DNA of 64,000 nt from an uncultured Amylibacter sp. (GCA_947497475.1 CANMGS010000001.1:558001-622000); one strand, 5' to 3'; counted from the stretch's first letter, positions 1 through 9,357 are shown. The notes: generated by a model not told the origin, from the sequence alone. Translations and numbers: made by a program.

Positions 1-6
1 AGAAAA

Positions 7-1422
7 TCAATCATGCCAAGGGCCGTTTACCTTTTCACCTGGGTTATCCAGACGTTCAAACGTATGCGCACCGAAATAATCACGCAAACCTTGGATCATG
101 TTCGCAGTAGAACGGCCCGTGCGGCGCATATTGTGATAGTTCAAAGCTGCTGTAAAAGCTGGCACAGCGTGTCCGTTAATCAAACTAAATGAAGCCACGG
201 CTTGTAAGGCGGGTGCATGTGTTTTCATATGCTTTTTAAACACAGGTGAAAGCACCAAATGCCGCTCATCCGAATTATCAAACACATCAGAAATTTCATC
301 CAAGAACACAGAACGAATGATGCACCCCGCGCGCCAAACGCGTGAGATCGCAGCCATATCCAAGTCCCATTCAAACTGGTCAGATGCTTTTTGCAAAACT
401 TCGAACCCTTGCGCATAAGAGCAGATTTTCCCTGCGATCATCGCACTTTCCAATGCGCTAATAGCCTCCACCTTATCCACGTCGGCAATCGGTTTTGGCG
501 ATGCTCCAAATGCTTTCTCCATTTCCAAACGCGTTTCCAAATCCGCAGAAATATTACGCGCTTCAACCGCAGCAGCCATTAAACTTGCAGGCGCGCCCAA
601 ATGCAAAGCTTCGATCACAGACCAACGGCCAGTTCCTTTTTGCCCCGCTTTATCCAGAATAATATCCAACATCGCTTTGCCAGTTTTCGGATCTTCGGCC
701 AAAGCAACTTCTGCCGCGATTTCCATAAGGTAGGAATCAAGCGCACCTTTGTTCCATTCCTTAAATACCACGCCAATTTCTTTGGACGTCATGCCAAAGC
801 CATTCGCCATCAAACCATAGCTTTCGGCGATAAGTTGCATATCCGCGTACTCGATACCGTTGTGCAGCATCTTGATAAAGTGCCCAGACCCACCTGGGCC
901 AAACCAATCACAACATGGATCATCACCGAATTTTGCTGAGCTGTCTTGCAACGGGGCCTTCACACGTGCCCAACTTTCTTTAGACCCACCCGCCATAATA
1001 GCTGGGCCATGGCGTGCGCCCTCGGCACCGCCGGAAATTCCCATACCCAAAAACATCAGGCCAGTGTCTTCTAATTCAGCAACACGGCGTTCCGTGTCTG
1101 TGTAATTTGAATTACCAAGATCAGCGATCAAATCACCGTTGTCCAAAAGCGGCTTCAGCATACCGATTACACTGTCCAACGGGCCGCCTGATGGCACCAA
1201 TACAAGTATAGAGCGTGGTTTGGGGAGTGATTGAACAAAAGCATCTGCATCTGCGCAGGCAATCAGTTCACCTGACAGACCCTCTGATTTTGCTTCATCA
1301 ACAGCCTCTGCCATTTTTTCAGCACTACGATCCAGCAAACTGACAGTGTGACCTTTTTCTGCCAAGTTCAGTGCAAAAGCACCGCCCATTACGCCAATGC
1401 CGATCAATCCAATATGTGCCAT
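7..1422 (-). CDS. gnd: 6-phosphogluconate dehydrogenase (decarboxylating)
   Basis: Oxidises 6-phosphogluconate to ribulose 5-phosphate and CO2 with NADP+, in the cytosolic oxidative pentose phosphate pathway. The protein opens with a Rossmann motif (GIGVMGGAFALNLAEKG), carries the family signature GISGGAEGARHGPAIMAGG near residues 125-145, the catalytic KMLHNGIEY stretch, and the C-terminal FGAHTFERLD tail that reaches into the partner subunit. At 471 residues it has the usual length of the dimeric long form. The ORF track extends 51 codons upstream, but that extension is not family-like; ATG at 1422 places the Rossmann fold at the N-terminus. Its neighbour upstream is divergently transcribed. 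Confidence 0.95.
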   Translation of the reverse strand: MAHIGLIGIGVMGGAFALNLAEKGHTVSLLDRSAEKMAEAVDEAKSEGLSGELIACADADAFVQSLPKPRSILVLVPSGGPLDSVIGMLKPLLDNGDLIADLGNSNYTDTERRVAELEDTGLMFLGMGISGGAEGARHGPAIMAGGSKESWARVKAPLQDSSAKFGDDPCCDWFGPGGSGHFIKMLHNGIEYADMQLIAESYGLMANGFGMTSKEIGVVFKEWNKGALDSYLMEIAAEVALAEDPKTGKAMLDIILDKAGQKGTGRWSVIEALHLGAPASLMAAAVEARNISADLETRLEMEKAFGASPKPIADVDKVEAISALESAMIAGKICSYAQGFEVLQKASDQFEWDLDMAAISRVWRAGCIIRSVFLDEISDVFDNSDERHLVLSPVFKKHMKTHAPALQAVASFSLINGHAVPAFTAALNYHNMRRTGRSTANMIQGLRDYFGAHTFERLDNPGEKVNGPWHD

Positions 1423-1623
1423 TAAGTATCCGTCCCTTATATTCTTTCGGCGTATCTTAGCCATGCAAATGATCTTGTCTATGCTTGCGCGTCTGTTCAC
1501 TGGATTGTGCACAAACTCTATGTCGGAAATCAGCGGCTTCACTTCGCATATCAACTGACAAAATGTTTGACGCATCTCATTTGCATCTCTACCGTTTCTT
1601 ATGTTTTCACATCAGGTTTAGAC

Positions 1624-2613
1624 ATGACATCACACCGCCCATATCGCATCGACAATCTACAATACGCAAAATGGTCAGAAAAAATCTTTCGCCAAATGCG
1701 CGAAGGTGACGTTGATGCCGTACATGTGACGATTGCTTATCACGAGAATTTTCGCGAAACAGTTCTGAATATGGAACAGTGGAACCGTTGGTTTGAACAG
1801 TTCCCTGATTTGATTTTCCAAGGCTTTACTGGCGCCGATGTGCGATTGGCACGTGAGACCAACCGCACAGCAATTTACTTTGGCTATCAAAACCCATCGC
1901 CGATTGAGGATGATATAGGGCTTGTTGAAATCCATCATAAACTTGGTGCGCGTTTTATGCAGCTGACCTATAATAACCAATCCCTACTTGCGACGGGGTG
2001 TTACGAAGACGACGATACTGGCGTAACCCGTATGGGTCGTGAAGTAATTGCGGAAATGAACCGTGTTGGTTTGGTTGTAGACATGAGCCATTCAGCGGAT
2101 CGCTCTACCTTTGAAGCTATGGAAATTTCCAGCCGCCCAATTGCAATTACACATGCTAACCCTGCTTACTGGCACCCAGCGCTTCGCAACAAGTCTGATG
2201 ATCTGTTAAAAACATTGGGGCAGTCTGGTGGTATGTTGGGTTTTTCAGTTTATCCGCATCACTTGCACAACAAATCAGACTGCACGCTGGATGACTTTTG
2301 CGGCATGATTGCCCGCACGGCTGATCTGATGGGCATTGATAACATCGGTATTGGCACCGACCTTTGCCAAGATCAACCTGACAGTATCGTAGAATGGATG
2401 CGTACAGGTCGTTGGACAAAAAAGATCGATTATGGTGAAGGCTCGGCAAGTGATGCAGGCTTCCCGCCAATGCCAAGCTGGTTCAAAGATAACCGTGATT
2501 TTGGTAATATTGAGCAAGGGTTAAAAGCCGTTGGCTTAACTGACGAAGATGTTGGCAAAGTCATGGGAGAAAATTGGCTACGCTTTTATGACGAAAATTT
2601 TGAGCCAGCATGA
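1624..2613 (+). CDS. M19 family membrane-dipeptidase-like metallohydrolase
   Basis: Predicted zinc-dependent dipeptidase of the renal dipeptidase (peptidase M19) family, amidohydrolase TIM-barrel fold. Visible family features are MSHSADRSTFEAM, the THANPAYWHPALRNKSD segment with metal-ligand histidine and the arginine/aspartate of the active site, and GIGTDLC near the C-terminus. Length of 329 residues fits bacterial members. ATG at 1624 is chosen because the preceding in-frame sequence is not family-like. The stop overlaps the start of the next gene (ATGATGA), so the three genes 1624-4813 are almost certainly one operon. The first metal motif normally written HxD near the N-terminus appears as DAVHVTIAYHENF, so the substrate may differ from classical dipeptides. 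Confidence 0.85.
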   Translation: MTSHRPYRIDNLQYAKWSEKIFRQMREGDVDAVHVTIAYHENFRETVLNMEQWNRWFEQFPDLIFQGFTGADVRLARETNRTAIYFGYQNPSPIEDDIGLVEIHHKLGARFMQLTYNNQSLLATGCYEDDDTGVTRMGREVIAEMNRVGLVVDMSHSADRSTFEAMEISSRPIAITHANPAYWHPALRNKSDDLLKTLGQSGGMLGFSVYPHHLHNKSDCTLDDFCGMIARTADLMGIDNIGIGTDLCQDQPDSIVEWMRTGRWTKKIDYGEGSASDAGFPPMPSWFKDNRDFGNIEQGLKAVGLTDEDVGKVMGENWLRFYDENFEPA

Positions 2614-4307
2614 TGACGACAGACGCACGCCCTGAAAATTGGAAAGCTCCATTGCGTGACCCGAATACGGTCATGCGGCTTTCGCAGATGGGATCGTTTC
2701 ATCAATCCCGCCTCAGTTTTATGCGAGCATTATTACGTCGTCTACAATCTGAAGACTGGCAGTTTGAAGTTAAAGAATTTGACATTGATGCGAATTGCGT
2801 CGGTCATGCGGTTTATTCCGCCATTGGCACGACGCATACATATTCGCTTGTGGCTTTTGCCCATGACTTGCCAGATGATATGCGATCTGACCGTGTAATA
2901 GCGACAGCATGGGATTGCACATTCACCCTTTTTGATGGTGTGCCAACTGATGCAGATATCGAGCGCCTATCTCAAAACGTACCTTATCAAGAAGCAGGAC
3001 GTATTTCGTCATCTGAACTTAGCCTTAGTCGTGCCAATAGGTCGAACCGTCTTTGGGGGCATGTGGTTGATCGATTGGCTGATGGTAAGCAACCTGATCC
3101 AGAGCTTATCCGATCAGTCGGGTATTTAATGCGCACAACTGCTGTTTATGGAAATGGTAAATTTGGCGCCGCAGACAGAACCAGCTTTATGCACCGTCCA
3201 ATGATGGCCGATCCGTTCCGTGTGGAATTGCTGAACGTTTACTTGATCCGTGCTTTTGTTATGGATTTGGTGGAACATGCTGCATGTATGAAAGGTGGCA
3301 ATGAAGCGGTCACATTAGATCCAGAGTTGCGTAGGCAATTTGGTATCGGAAATTCAACTGGGTTGGGCATGGCGCCATTCCTGACGTTTCATCCTGCGTT
3401 GTTAAACAATTGGATCGCATCGCGTGAAGAGGCACTGTCTCTTGTGAGGTCTGTGGAAACAGCAAGTACATCTGAACAGACTACTTTCGAAAACTTCCTA
3501 AAACGTGCCATTAAAAACGCAAATGATTGGCACTCTGAACACTCTTTGCAAATCGAAAAAATCACAGCACTGCGGTCTGATCTTTCCAAGCTTAAAGATC
3601 ACATCGAAACATTAGATTTATCTCAGCCATATTCATGGGATGCGCTTGTCAATTGGGCCGATGATAACCTCGCCTCTGAGGGCCAAGAACAATTGGTCAG
3701 TTTATTGTTTGAACCTTATCCTGACTTGGTCGATGATTTAGCAAACTGCATGAAAGCGGATGAAGCTGAAACCTTTGCTATTGATGGCACTAAAACGGTT
3801 TCTAATACATTGGATTGCATCTATGAAAACTATGATTGGGCGATTGATAATGATTATTCGTGTCCAGATAGTCGTTCCCGTTTTTGGTATGTTTCCGAAG
3901 AAAAATTAGAGCCGCGTTTGGGCGAACGATTTGAAGAAGATGGCGGCGATTTAGAACAGCCCCACACGATCGCACAAGACATGGATAAGTTTTGCAAGAC
4001 TTTGGAACTATGGCCTTCATCCGCTTTATTGGCAGATGTGCTTATCAAACATCCAGAGTTTCGCCAAGTGGCCCGCCGTGCACAGCTGACGCAAAAACTG
4101 CCCTATGCAGAAATCCGCGACAATCAGATTAGCGCGAACATGTTGCCTATCGATATGCTTAGGTGCAAACTATCCTTCTTTGGCGCCACAAAATTCGATC
4201 CACGTTCTGATCGTTGGTTGCGTATCTGCATGTACCAAAACGCCCCCTTCCCGCATGAACTTGCAACTGCCCCTGTCGATGACTGGGCCTATCCGAGTAT
4301 CGATTAA
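2610..4307 (+). CDS. Unrecognised conserved-looking 565-aa protein
   Basis: I do not recognise a domain. The protein is soluble, acidic, without signal peptide or membrane segment. It has an apparently globular N-terminal half (about residues 1-290) containing a stretch rich in tryptophan and aspartate around AWDCTFTLFDGVPTDADIERL, a helical charged middle part (about 290-400), and a C-terminal part with several cysteines (NCMKADE, LDCIYENYD, DYSCPDSRS). It overlaps both neighbours by one to four bases, so it is translated together with the M19 dipeptidase and the DUF3726-like protein and probably works with them. Base composition is like the neighbours. Function unknown. Confidence 0.8.
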   Translation: MMTTDARPENWKAPLRDPNTVMRLSQMGSFHQSRLSFMRALLRRLQSEDWQFEVKEFDIDANCVGHAVYSAIGTTHTYSLVAFAHDLPDDMRSDRVIATAWDCTFTLFDGVPTDADIERLSQNVPYQEAGRISSSELSLSRANRSNRLWGHVVDRLADGKQPDPELIRSVGYLMRTTAVYGNGKFGAADRTSFMHRPMMADPFRVELLNVYLIRAFVMDLVEHAACMKGGNEAVTLDPELRRQFGIGNSTGLGMAPFLTFHPALLNNWIASREEALSLVRSVETASTSEQTTFENFLKRAIKNANDWHSEHSLQIEKITALRSDLSKLKDHIETLDLSQPYSWDALVNWADDNLASEGQEQLVSLLFEPYPDLVDDLANCMKADEAETFAIDGTKTVSNTLDCIYENYDWAIDNDYSCPDSRSRFWYVSEEKLEPRLGERFEEDGGDLEQPHTIAQDMDKFCKTLELWPSSALLADVLIKHPEFRQVARRAQLTQKLPYAEIRDNQISANMLPIDMLRCKLSFFGATKFDPRSDRWLRICMYQNAPFPHELATAPVDDWAYPSID

Positions 4308-4813
4308 TGCCTTGCTATTCTTTAACTGAAATCGAAGCGCATTGCCGTAAAGCCGCGCGGGGTGCCGGATATCATTGGGGTGAAGCCGATGAATTGGGTA
4401 AAGCCACACGTTGGTTGTGTTCCAATGGCATAGATGGGCCAAAACATGTGCTAGATATGCTTGAACAAGTTGATGGCAACTGTTCTGATTTTCGTCCAAC
4501 CTCTGAATTATTCGACGGCAATAAAACTAAAACAGTTTGCGGGTTATCATTAGGTTGCGCATTGGCAGATCGTAGTGGTCAATTTGGCGATATATCTGCG
4601 CATATCATCGGCCCTATAATTGCATATGCTATTGTTGGAAATGCTGTGAAAGATGCCGATCTGGATACATTGGCAAAACATCTGAAAATCGAAGTTATAA
4701 CAGACGAACCCCATACAAATATCGACAGTGATACATGGGCAAACTTAAATACATTCGCCCACCGCACATATGTGCCCTCAACAGAAGAAAGTCGGCTAAA
4801 AGGGGCAGGCTAA
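4307..4813 (+). CDS. DUF3726-like protein
   Basis: A 168-residue soluble protein whose N-terminus (SLTEIEAHCRKAARGAGYHWGEADELGKATRWL) matches what I remember of DUF3726, a family of unknown function; the assignment is from memory. The start codon shares its A with the stop TAA of the 565-aa gene, showing translational coupling. It is the last gene of the M19/565-aa/DUF3726 unit and its stop lies 2 bases before the stop of the convergent Lrp-type regulator gene. The middle of the protein (LSLGCALADRSGQFG) is the other well-patterned segment. No catalytic motif is evident. Confidence 0.7.
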   Translation: MPCYSLTEIEAHCRKAARGAGYHWGEADELGKATRWLCSNGIDGPKHVLDMLEQVDGNCSDFRPTSELFDGNKTKTVCGLSLGCALADRSGQFGDISAHIIGPIIAYAIVGNAVKDADLDTLAKHLKIEVITDEPHTNIDSDTWANLNTFAHRTYVPSTEESRLKGAG

Positions 4814-4815
4814 AA

Positions 4816-5253
4816 TTAGAGTTGGTCTAAGATAACCTGAGATTGAACTGCGCCAATTCTTTTGTCTTCTGTAATTTTATCCACAAGTTTCGTTAAGGAT
4901 TGTGTAGACGGCACTTTCACCCAAATCACAGCATCAACAGAACCTGCGGTGGAAAGCACTTTGGCAACACCTGCCATCTCTCTAAGAGTTTTCAAAACAG
5001 GCAAACAAGGGCGTTCCAATATCTCGACAGATATCAATGCCTCGACACCCGCCTCCTGCAGGTTGATAATAGTCGTATACCCTGCTATCGCGCCAGCATG
5101 TTCCAGCTTTGCAATTCGATCCTGAACCGCTGTACGCGACAATCCCAACTGTTTCCCCAAAGCCGTTGCTGATTGCCGACTATTTTCTGAAAGCAACTCC
5201 AGTAACCGCTTATTAGTCGGATCTAAATTTTCTGCATTTCGCAAGTTTTTCAC
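4816..5253 (-). CDS. Lrp/AsnC family transcriptional regulator
   Basis: DNA-binding regulator with an N-terminal winged helix (residues about 8-65; LDPTNKRLLELLSENSRQSATALGKQLGLSRTAVQDRIAKLE) and a C-terminal RAM ligand-binding/oligomerisation domain (VEALISVEI to the end). At 145 residues it is a normal family member, usually octameric and amino-acid responsive. It lies tail-to-tail with the DUF3726-like gene and is divergent from the cupin gene; the 108-base region upstream holds an inverted repeat that could be its operator. It may control the dipeptidase operon or the cupin, which is inference from position only. Confidence 0.9.
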   Translation of the reverse strand: MKNLRNAENLDPTNKRLLELLSENSRQSATALGKQLGLSRTAVQDRIAKLEHAGAIAGYTTIINLQEAGVEALISVEILERPCLPVLKTLREMAGVAKVLSTAGSVDAVIWVKVPSTQSLTKLVDKITEDKRIGAVQSQVILDQL

Positions 5254-5275
5254 TTATTTTTCCGTCGTTCCGAAG

Positions 5276-5293
5276 GCAGATAAACCCATCTGC
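5276..5293. promoter_or_regulatory. Inverted repeat in Lrp/cupin divergent promoter region
   Basis: GCAGAT-6 nt-ATCTGC is a perfect 6-bp inverted repeat in the intergenic region between the divergent Lrp-type regulator and cupin genes. Its position 23 bases upstream of the regulator start suits an autoregulatory operator. No experimental motif is known to me for this site. Confidence 0.4.
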
Positions 5294-5361
5294 GTATATT
5301 CTTATGCACTGTAAAAAAGATACCATAAGCAGACTGAAAACGAAACAGATCGGCCATCAAA

Positions 5362-5673
5362 ATGAATTTATATCACCCTAAAGATTTCAAAGGCAAAAAA
5401 GCATGGGATGCCTTGGATATTGAACGCATCCAAAACGCAACCATACGCCTACATTGGACAGATCAACCCTACAAATGGCACATCAATGATGGGCCAGAGG
5501 TGTTCGTTGTTTTGGATGGAACTGTAGACATGTACACCCGCAAAGATGGGGTGGAGGATATTCACCGCTTAAACATCGGTGATATTTTTCACGCGCAAAC
5601 TGGGGATGAACATGTCGCCCACCCACAAGGCGCTGCGCGTGTTTTGGTTATTGAAACCGAAGGCAGTGTTTAA
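5362..5673 (+). CDS. Small cupin-domain protein
   Basis: A 103-residue single-domain cupin. The first conserved cupin motif is degenerate (WHINDGPEVFVVLDGTVDMY, keeping H and E) and the second is GDEHVAHPQGAARVLVIE with a histidine. A metal-binding beta barrel is likely, but the substrate cannot be read from sequence. It is divergent from the Lrp-type regulator and its stop overlaps the stop of the convergent UspA gene by 4 bases. Confidence 0.8.
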   Translation: MNLYHPKDFKGKKAWDALDIERIQNATIRLHWTDQPYKWHINDGPEVFVVLDGTVDMYTRKDGVEDIHRLNIGDIFHAQTGDEHVAHPQGAARVLVIETEGSV

Positions 5674-6077
5674 CGAATAACGTGTACAGAACACTTCGCA
5701 TGGCGCACAACACGTGCAGCCGTGGAACCAATAAAGTAGTCCATGTAATCAGGTTTGTGCGATCCGATAATAATACAATCTGCGCCAGTGGATTCAGCAT
5801 GTTCCAAAATAGATCCCGATGGTTTGCCAGTCACAACCATGACTTCTGCATTTCCATGCCCATCCGCATCTTTTTGCAGTTTCGCGATTGCTTCAGCTTT
5901 TTCCTTAATCAGATAATCATCTGGCATATGTGATTGCATATGCGCAGGGGCCGCTTCGATCGCAGACATCAAAATAATTTTTCCACCCTTTGCACGTAAC
6001 ACTTCTGCCAATTCTAAAGCAGCCTCAACATGCCCTAAATGATCAGGTGCAATTGGAATAAGAATTTTTGAATACAT
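5670..6077 (-). CDS. Universal stress protein UspA family
   Basis: Single-domain Usp protein of 135 residues, with the opening MYSKILIPIAPD and the C-terminal ATP-loop region IIIGSHKPDYMDYFIGSTAARVVRHAKCSVHVIR. The G-2x-G-9x-G(S/T) nucleotide motif is incomplete at its second glycine, so ATP binding is uncertain. Good ribosome binding site (AAAGGGAGACTAC) before ATG at 6077. Monocistronic and convergent with the cupin gene. Confidence 0.9.
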   Translation of the reverse strand: MYSKILIPIAPDHLGHVEAALELAEVLRAKGGKIILMSAIEAAPAHMQSHMPDDYLIKEKAEAIAKLQKDADGHGNAEVMVVTGKPSGSILEHAESTGADCIIIGSHKPDYMDYFIGSTAARVVRHAKCSVHVIR

Positions 6078-6139
6078 TGTAGTCTCCCTTTTTTAGAAAG
6101 AGAGTATAACCAAGAAAATTCAGTTGTCGCGTTTAAAAA

Positions 6140-6535
6140 TCACTTATGACAAGTATCAATTACAATACTATTATAATCAGCAAGTTTTCTTAAATATCTT
6201 ATTTCTGATTGAGCATCTCGTATAAAATCTGGTCTATGATGGAATACTAAGTTTTTATTTTCTTTTACATCCCAAAATACATTACGCTCCTCCCCAATAT
6301 CATTGTATGGGACGATATTGGAAAAAGAACTCATAACTCCGTATATTGGTACGTTTTCGCAGTTGTATCTGAATCTTTTGTCAAAATAATAAATCATTAA
6401 ATGCAAAGAACGCTCATTGGGTTGGTTAAATGAGATTATCCTCGTGTATTCCATTGGAAATACAAACCTAAAAGTTAAAGAAATCACTGCAATTATTAAT
6501 CCAAAGATTACAGTATACTTCTTTCTCATTTTCAT
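6140..6535 (-). CDS. Small AT-rich membrane-anchored protein coupled to polA
   Basis: A 131-residue protein of unknown function starting at an ATG that overlaps the polA stop (TAATG). The ORF track starts 6 codons earlier inside polA, but the overlapping ATG at 6535 is the natural start. The N-terminus MKMRKKYTVIFGLIIAVISLTFRFVF is one membrane segment with a positive cytoplasmic end, so the rest (with two cysteines, CENVPIY and DTCHK) should lie in the periplasm. Codon use is visibly more AT-rich than polA, which suggests recent acquisition or weak constraint. No family recognised. Confidence 0.6.
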   Translation of the reverse strand: MKMRKKYTVIFGLIIAVISLTFRFVFPMEYTRIISFNQPNERSLHLMIYYFDKRFRYNCENVPIYGVMSSFSNIVPYNDIGEERNVFWDVKENKNLVFHHRPDFIRDAQSEIRYLRKLADYNSIVIDTCHK

Positions 6536-9357
6536 TAATGCGCTTCTGCCCAATTTGCACCTTGGCCTGCATCCACGATCAATGGGACATCTAATTTCAC
6601 CACTGGCATCGCAGCGTTTTCCATCACCCTCCGCACGACGGAAATGGTTTCATCCACTGCATCATCTGGCACTTCGAACAACAGTTCATCGTGCACTTGT
6701 AACAACATCTTGGCAGGTAGATGCGCAATCGCATCAGGCATTTGGATCATAGCGCGGCGGATCACATCTGCAGCAGTCCCTTGAATGGGCGCATTGATCG
6801 CCGCACGTTTCGCAAAACCAGCATGTGGTCCCTTAGCATTGATTTCTGCCGTATGGATTTTGCGACCAAACAACGTCTGCACATATCCATGTTCTTTGGC
6901 ATATGCGACCGTGTTGTCCATATAGGTGCGAATACCTGGGAATTTTTCAAAATAGGTATCGATAAACGCCTGTGCCTCTTTGCGCGGGATACGCAAATTT
7001 CGCGCCAAACCGAACCCGCTGATCCCATAAATCACACCAAAGTTAATCGCCTTGGCTTGGCGGCGGATCATCGGGTCCATGCCTTCGATCGGCACGTGGA
7101 ACATCTCGGATGCAGTCATCGCGTGAATGTCATGGCCATCCATAAAGGCCTGTTTCAAACTATCAATCTGCGCAATATGCGCCAGAATACGCAGTTCGAT
7201 TTGACTATAATCCAAAGCGACCAGAGTGTTTCCCTCTTCCGCCACAAAAGCCTCGCGAATTTGGCGACCAGCAGGGGTACGAATAGGAATGTTCTGCAGA
7301 TTTGGATCAGTCGAGGCCAAACGCCCAGTACTGGCACCAGAAATAACATAAGACGTATGAACACGACCCGTTTCGGCATTGATATGGGTCTGCAAAGCAT
7401 CCGTATAAGTGCTTTTCAGCTTAGACATCCCACGCCAATCCAAAACTTTTGCAGGCAGTACGTTCCCTTCAGCAGCTAAATCCTCAAGCACATCCACGCC
7501 TGTGGAATAAGCGCCAGTCTTACCTTTTTTGCCACCTTCAAGACCCATCTTATCGAATAAGATTTCCCCAAGCTGTTTGGGCGAACCCACATTAAACTCT
7601 TGCTCAGCCAGCTCATAAATCTCGGCCTCAAGCCCAGCCATCTGTTGGGCAAAGTTATTCGACATGCGGGACAGTTGATCACGATCCACTTTGATCCCAT
7701 TCATTTCCATATCTGCCAAAACAGGGATCAATGGACGTTCCAAACCTTCATAAACACGTGTGACGTGTTCTTGGTGTAATTGTGGCTTGAATAACTGCCA
7801 CAAACGCAACGTGATATCCGCATCTTCAGCTGCATATTTCACAGCTTCATCAATCGGCACCATATCAAATGTGATCGCAGATTTACCTGTCCCCAAAAGC
7901 GTTTTGATCGAAATTGGTTTATGGTTCAAATATCGTTCTGAAAGCGCATCCATACCGTGGTTATGCTTACCGCCATTTTGCGCATAGGACAGCAGCATGG
8001 TGTCATCAATCGGCGCAATGGTTACACCATAGCGTTTCATCAACTTGTAATCATACTTCATGTTCTGGCCGATTTTCATCACGGCCTCATCTTCTAGAAC
8101 AGGCTTGAGCATTGCCAAAGCGTCATCCAACGGCATCTGACCTTCAGCCAAATTCGAACCACCAAACAAATCCCCCTCGCCCTCTTTATGGGTCAATGGA
8201 ATGTAACAAGCCTCACCAGCTTCTACACACAAACAGATACCAACCAGATCAACCACCATCTCATCCAACCCAGTGGTTTCTGTATCAAACGCCACATGTC
8301 CGCGCTCTTTGATTTTATCAATCCAAACTTGCAATGCAGCCGCATCACGCACACATTCATATTTATCAGGATCAATGGCAGCAAGTGGGGCAACTGCCCC
8401 ACCGTTTGCGGCGGGGGTCGATCCCCCGCTGGAAACGGGTTCTGGAATATTTGGCGCTTCCACACCCAGTTTCGTTGCGATCCTTCCAGACATGGAACGG
8501 AATTCCATTTCCGCCAAGAACCCCAATAACACATCAGGTTCTGGATCTCGAATTTCCAAATCTGCAAAATCTACATCCAGCGGCATATCTGTCGCCAAAG
8601 TTACCAAATCACGGCTGATACGGATTTGGTCAGCTTTCTCAATCAAAGTTTCACGACGTTTCGGCTGTTTAATCTCACTCGCACGTTCCAACAAACTATC
8701 CAGATCACCATATTCATTGATCAACAACGCCGCAGTCTTAACACCAATCCCAGGTGCCCCAGGCACATTGTCAACGCTATCCCCTGCCAAGGATTGCACA
8801 TCGATCACACGGTCAGGACCAACGCCAAACTTCTCTTCAACCTCTTCCACACCAATGCGTTTGTTTTTCATCGCGTCAAACATCTCAACGCCACCACCGA
8901 CCAATTGCATCAGGTCTTTATCCGATGAAATCACAGTCACACGCGCGCCTGCATCACGTGCACGCACCGCTAAAGTCGCTATAATATCATCCGCCTCATA
9001 GCCTTCAGTTTCGATACATGCCAAATTAAATGCCTTTGTCGCTTCACGTGTTAACGGAAACTGCGGCACCAAATCTTCAGGCGCTGGCGGACGGTTTGCT
9101 TTATATTCAGGGTAGATATCAGAACGGAATGTTTTACCTTTATGATCAAAAATCACCGCAACATGCGTTGGCGCATCAGATCCCTTCTGTTCTTCCACCA
9201 TTTTGAAAAGCATATTACAAAATCCGCTGATCGCTCCAACAGGCAAGCCATCAGATTTTCGGGTCAAGGGTGGCAAAGCATGATAAGCGCGAAAAATGAA
9301 CCCAGAGCCATCAATCAGATGTAAGTGATGACCTTGACCAATTGATTGACTTCCCAC
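6535..9357 (-). CDS. polA: DNA polymerase I
   Basis: Repair and Okazaki-fragment-processing polymerase of 940 residues with all three domains: N-terminal 5'-3' exonuclease (about 10-300, with IFDHKGKTFRSDIYPEYKANR and DVQSLAGDSVDNVPG), 3'-5' proofreading exonuclease retaining DEDD residues (FDTETTGLDEM, about 355), and family A polymerase with motif A (DYSQIELRILAHI), motif B (RRQAKAINFGVIYGIS) and motif C (VHDELLFE). Start is GTG at 9357, 8 nt after AAGGAG. A short gene is coupled downstream. Divergent from the gene at 9395 with only 37 bases between starts. Confidence 0.97.
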   Translation of the reverse strand: MGSQSIGQGHHLHLIDGSGFIFRAYHALPPLTRKSDGLPVGAISGFCNMLFKMVEEQKGSDAPTHVAVIFDHKGKTFRSDIYPEYKANRPPAPEDLVPQFPLTREATKAFNLACIETEGYEADDIIATLAVRARDAGARVTVISSDKDLMQLVGGGVEMFDAMKNKRIGVEEVEEKFGVGPDRVIDVQSLAGDSVDNVPGAPGIGVKTAALLINEYGDLDSLLERASEIKQPKRRETLIEKADQIRISRDLVTLATDMPLDVDFADLEIRDPEPDVLLGFLAEMEFRSMSGRIATKLGVEAPNIPEPVSSGGSTPAANGGAVAPLAAIDPDKYECVRDAAALQVWIDKIKERGHVAFDTETTGLDEMVVDLVGICLCVEAGEACYIPLTHKEGEGDLFGGSNLAEGQMPLDDALAMLKPVLEDEAVMKIGQNMKYDYKLMKRYGVTIAPIDDTMLLSYAQNGGKHNHGMDALSERYLNHKPISIKTLLGTGKSAITFDMVPIDEAVKYAAEDADITLRLWQLFKPQLHQEHVTRVYEGLERPLIPVLADMEMNGIKVDRDQLSRMSNNFAQQMAGLEAEIYELAEQEFNVGSPKQLGEILFDKMGLEGGKKGKTGAYSTGVDVLEDLAAEGNVLPAKVLDWRGMSKLKSTYTDALQTHINAETGRVHTSYVISGASTGRLASTDPNLQNIPIRTPAGRQIREAFVAEEGNTLVALDYSQIELRILAHIAQIDSLKQAFMDGHDIHAMTASEMFHVPIEGMDPMIRRQAKAINFGVIYGISGFGLARNLRIPRKEAQAFIDTYFEKFPGIRTYMDNTVAYAKEHGYVQTLFGRKIHTAEINAKGPHAGFAKRAAINAPIQGTAADVIRRAMIQMPDAIAHLPAKMLLQVHDELLFEVPDDAVDETISVVRRVMENAAMPVVKLDVPLIVDAGQGANWAEAH

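Noticed and set aside
6721-7479. 252-aa plus-strand ORF opposite polA
   Set aside because: Antisense shadow of the conserved polymerase domain, histidine/arginine-rich composition typical of reversed codons.
8273-9001. 242-aa plus-strand ORF opposite polA
   Set aside because: It is a shadow of the polA frame; low-complexity serine/threonine composition and no ribosome binding site.
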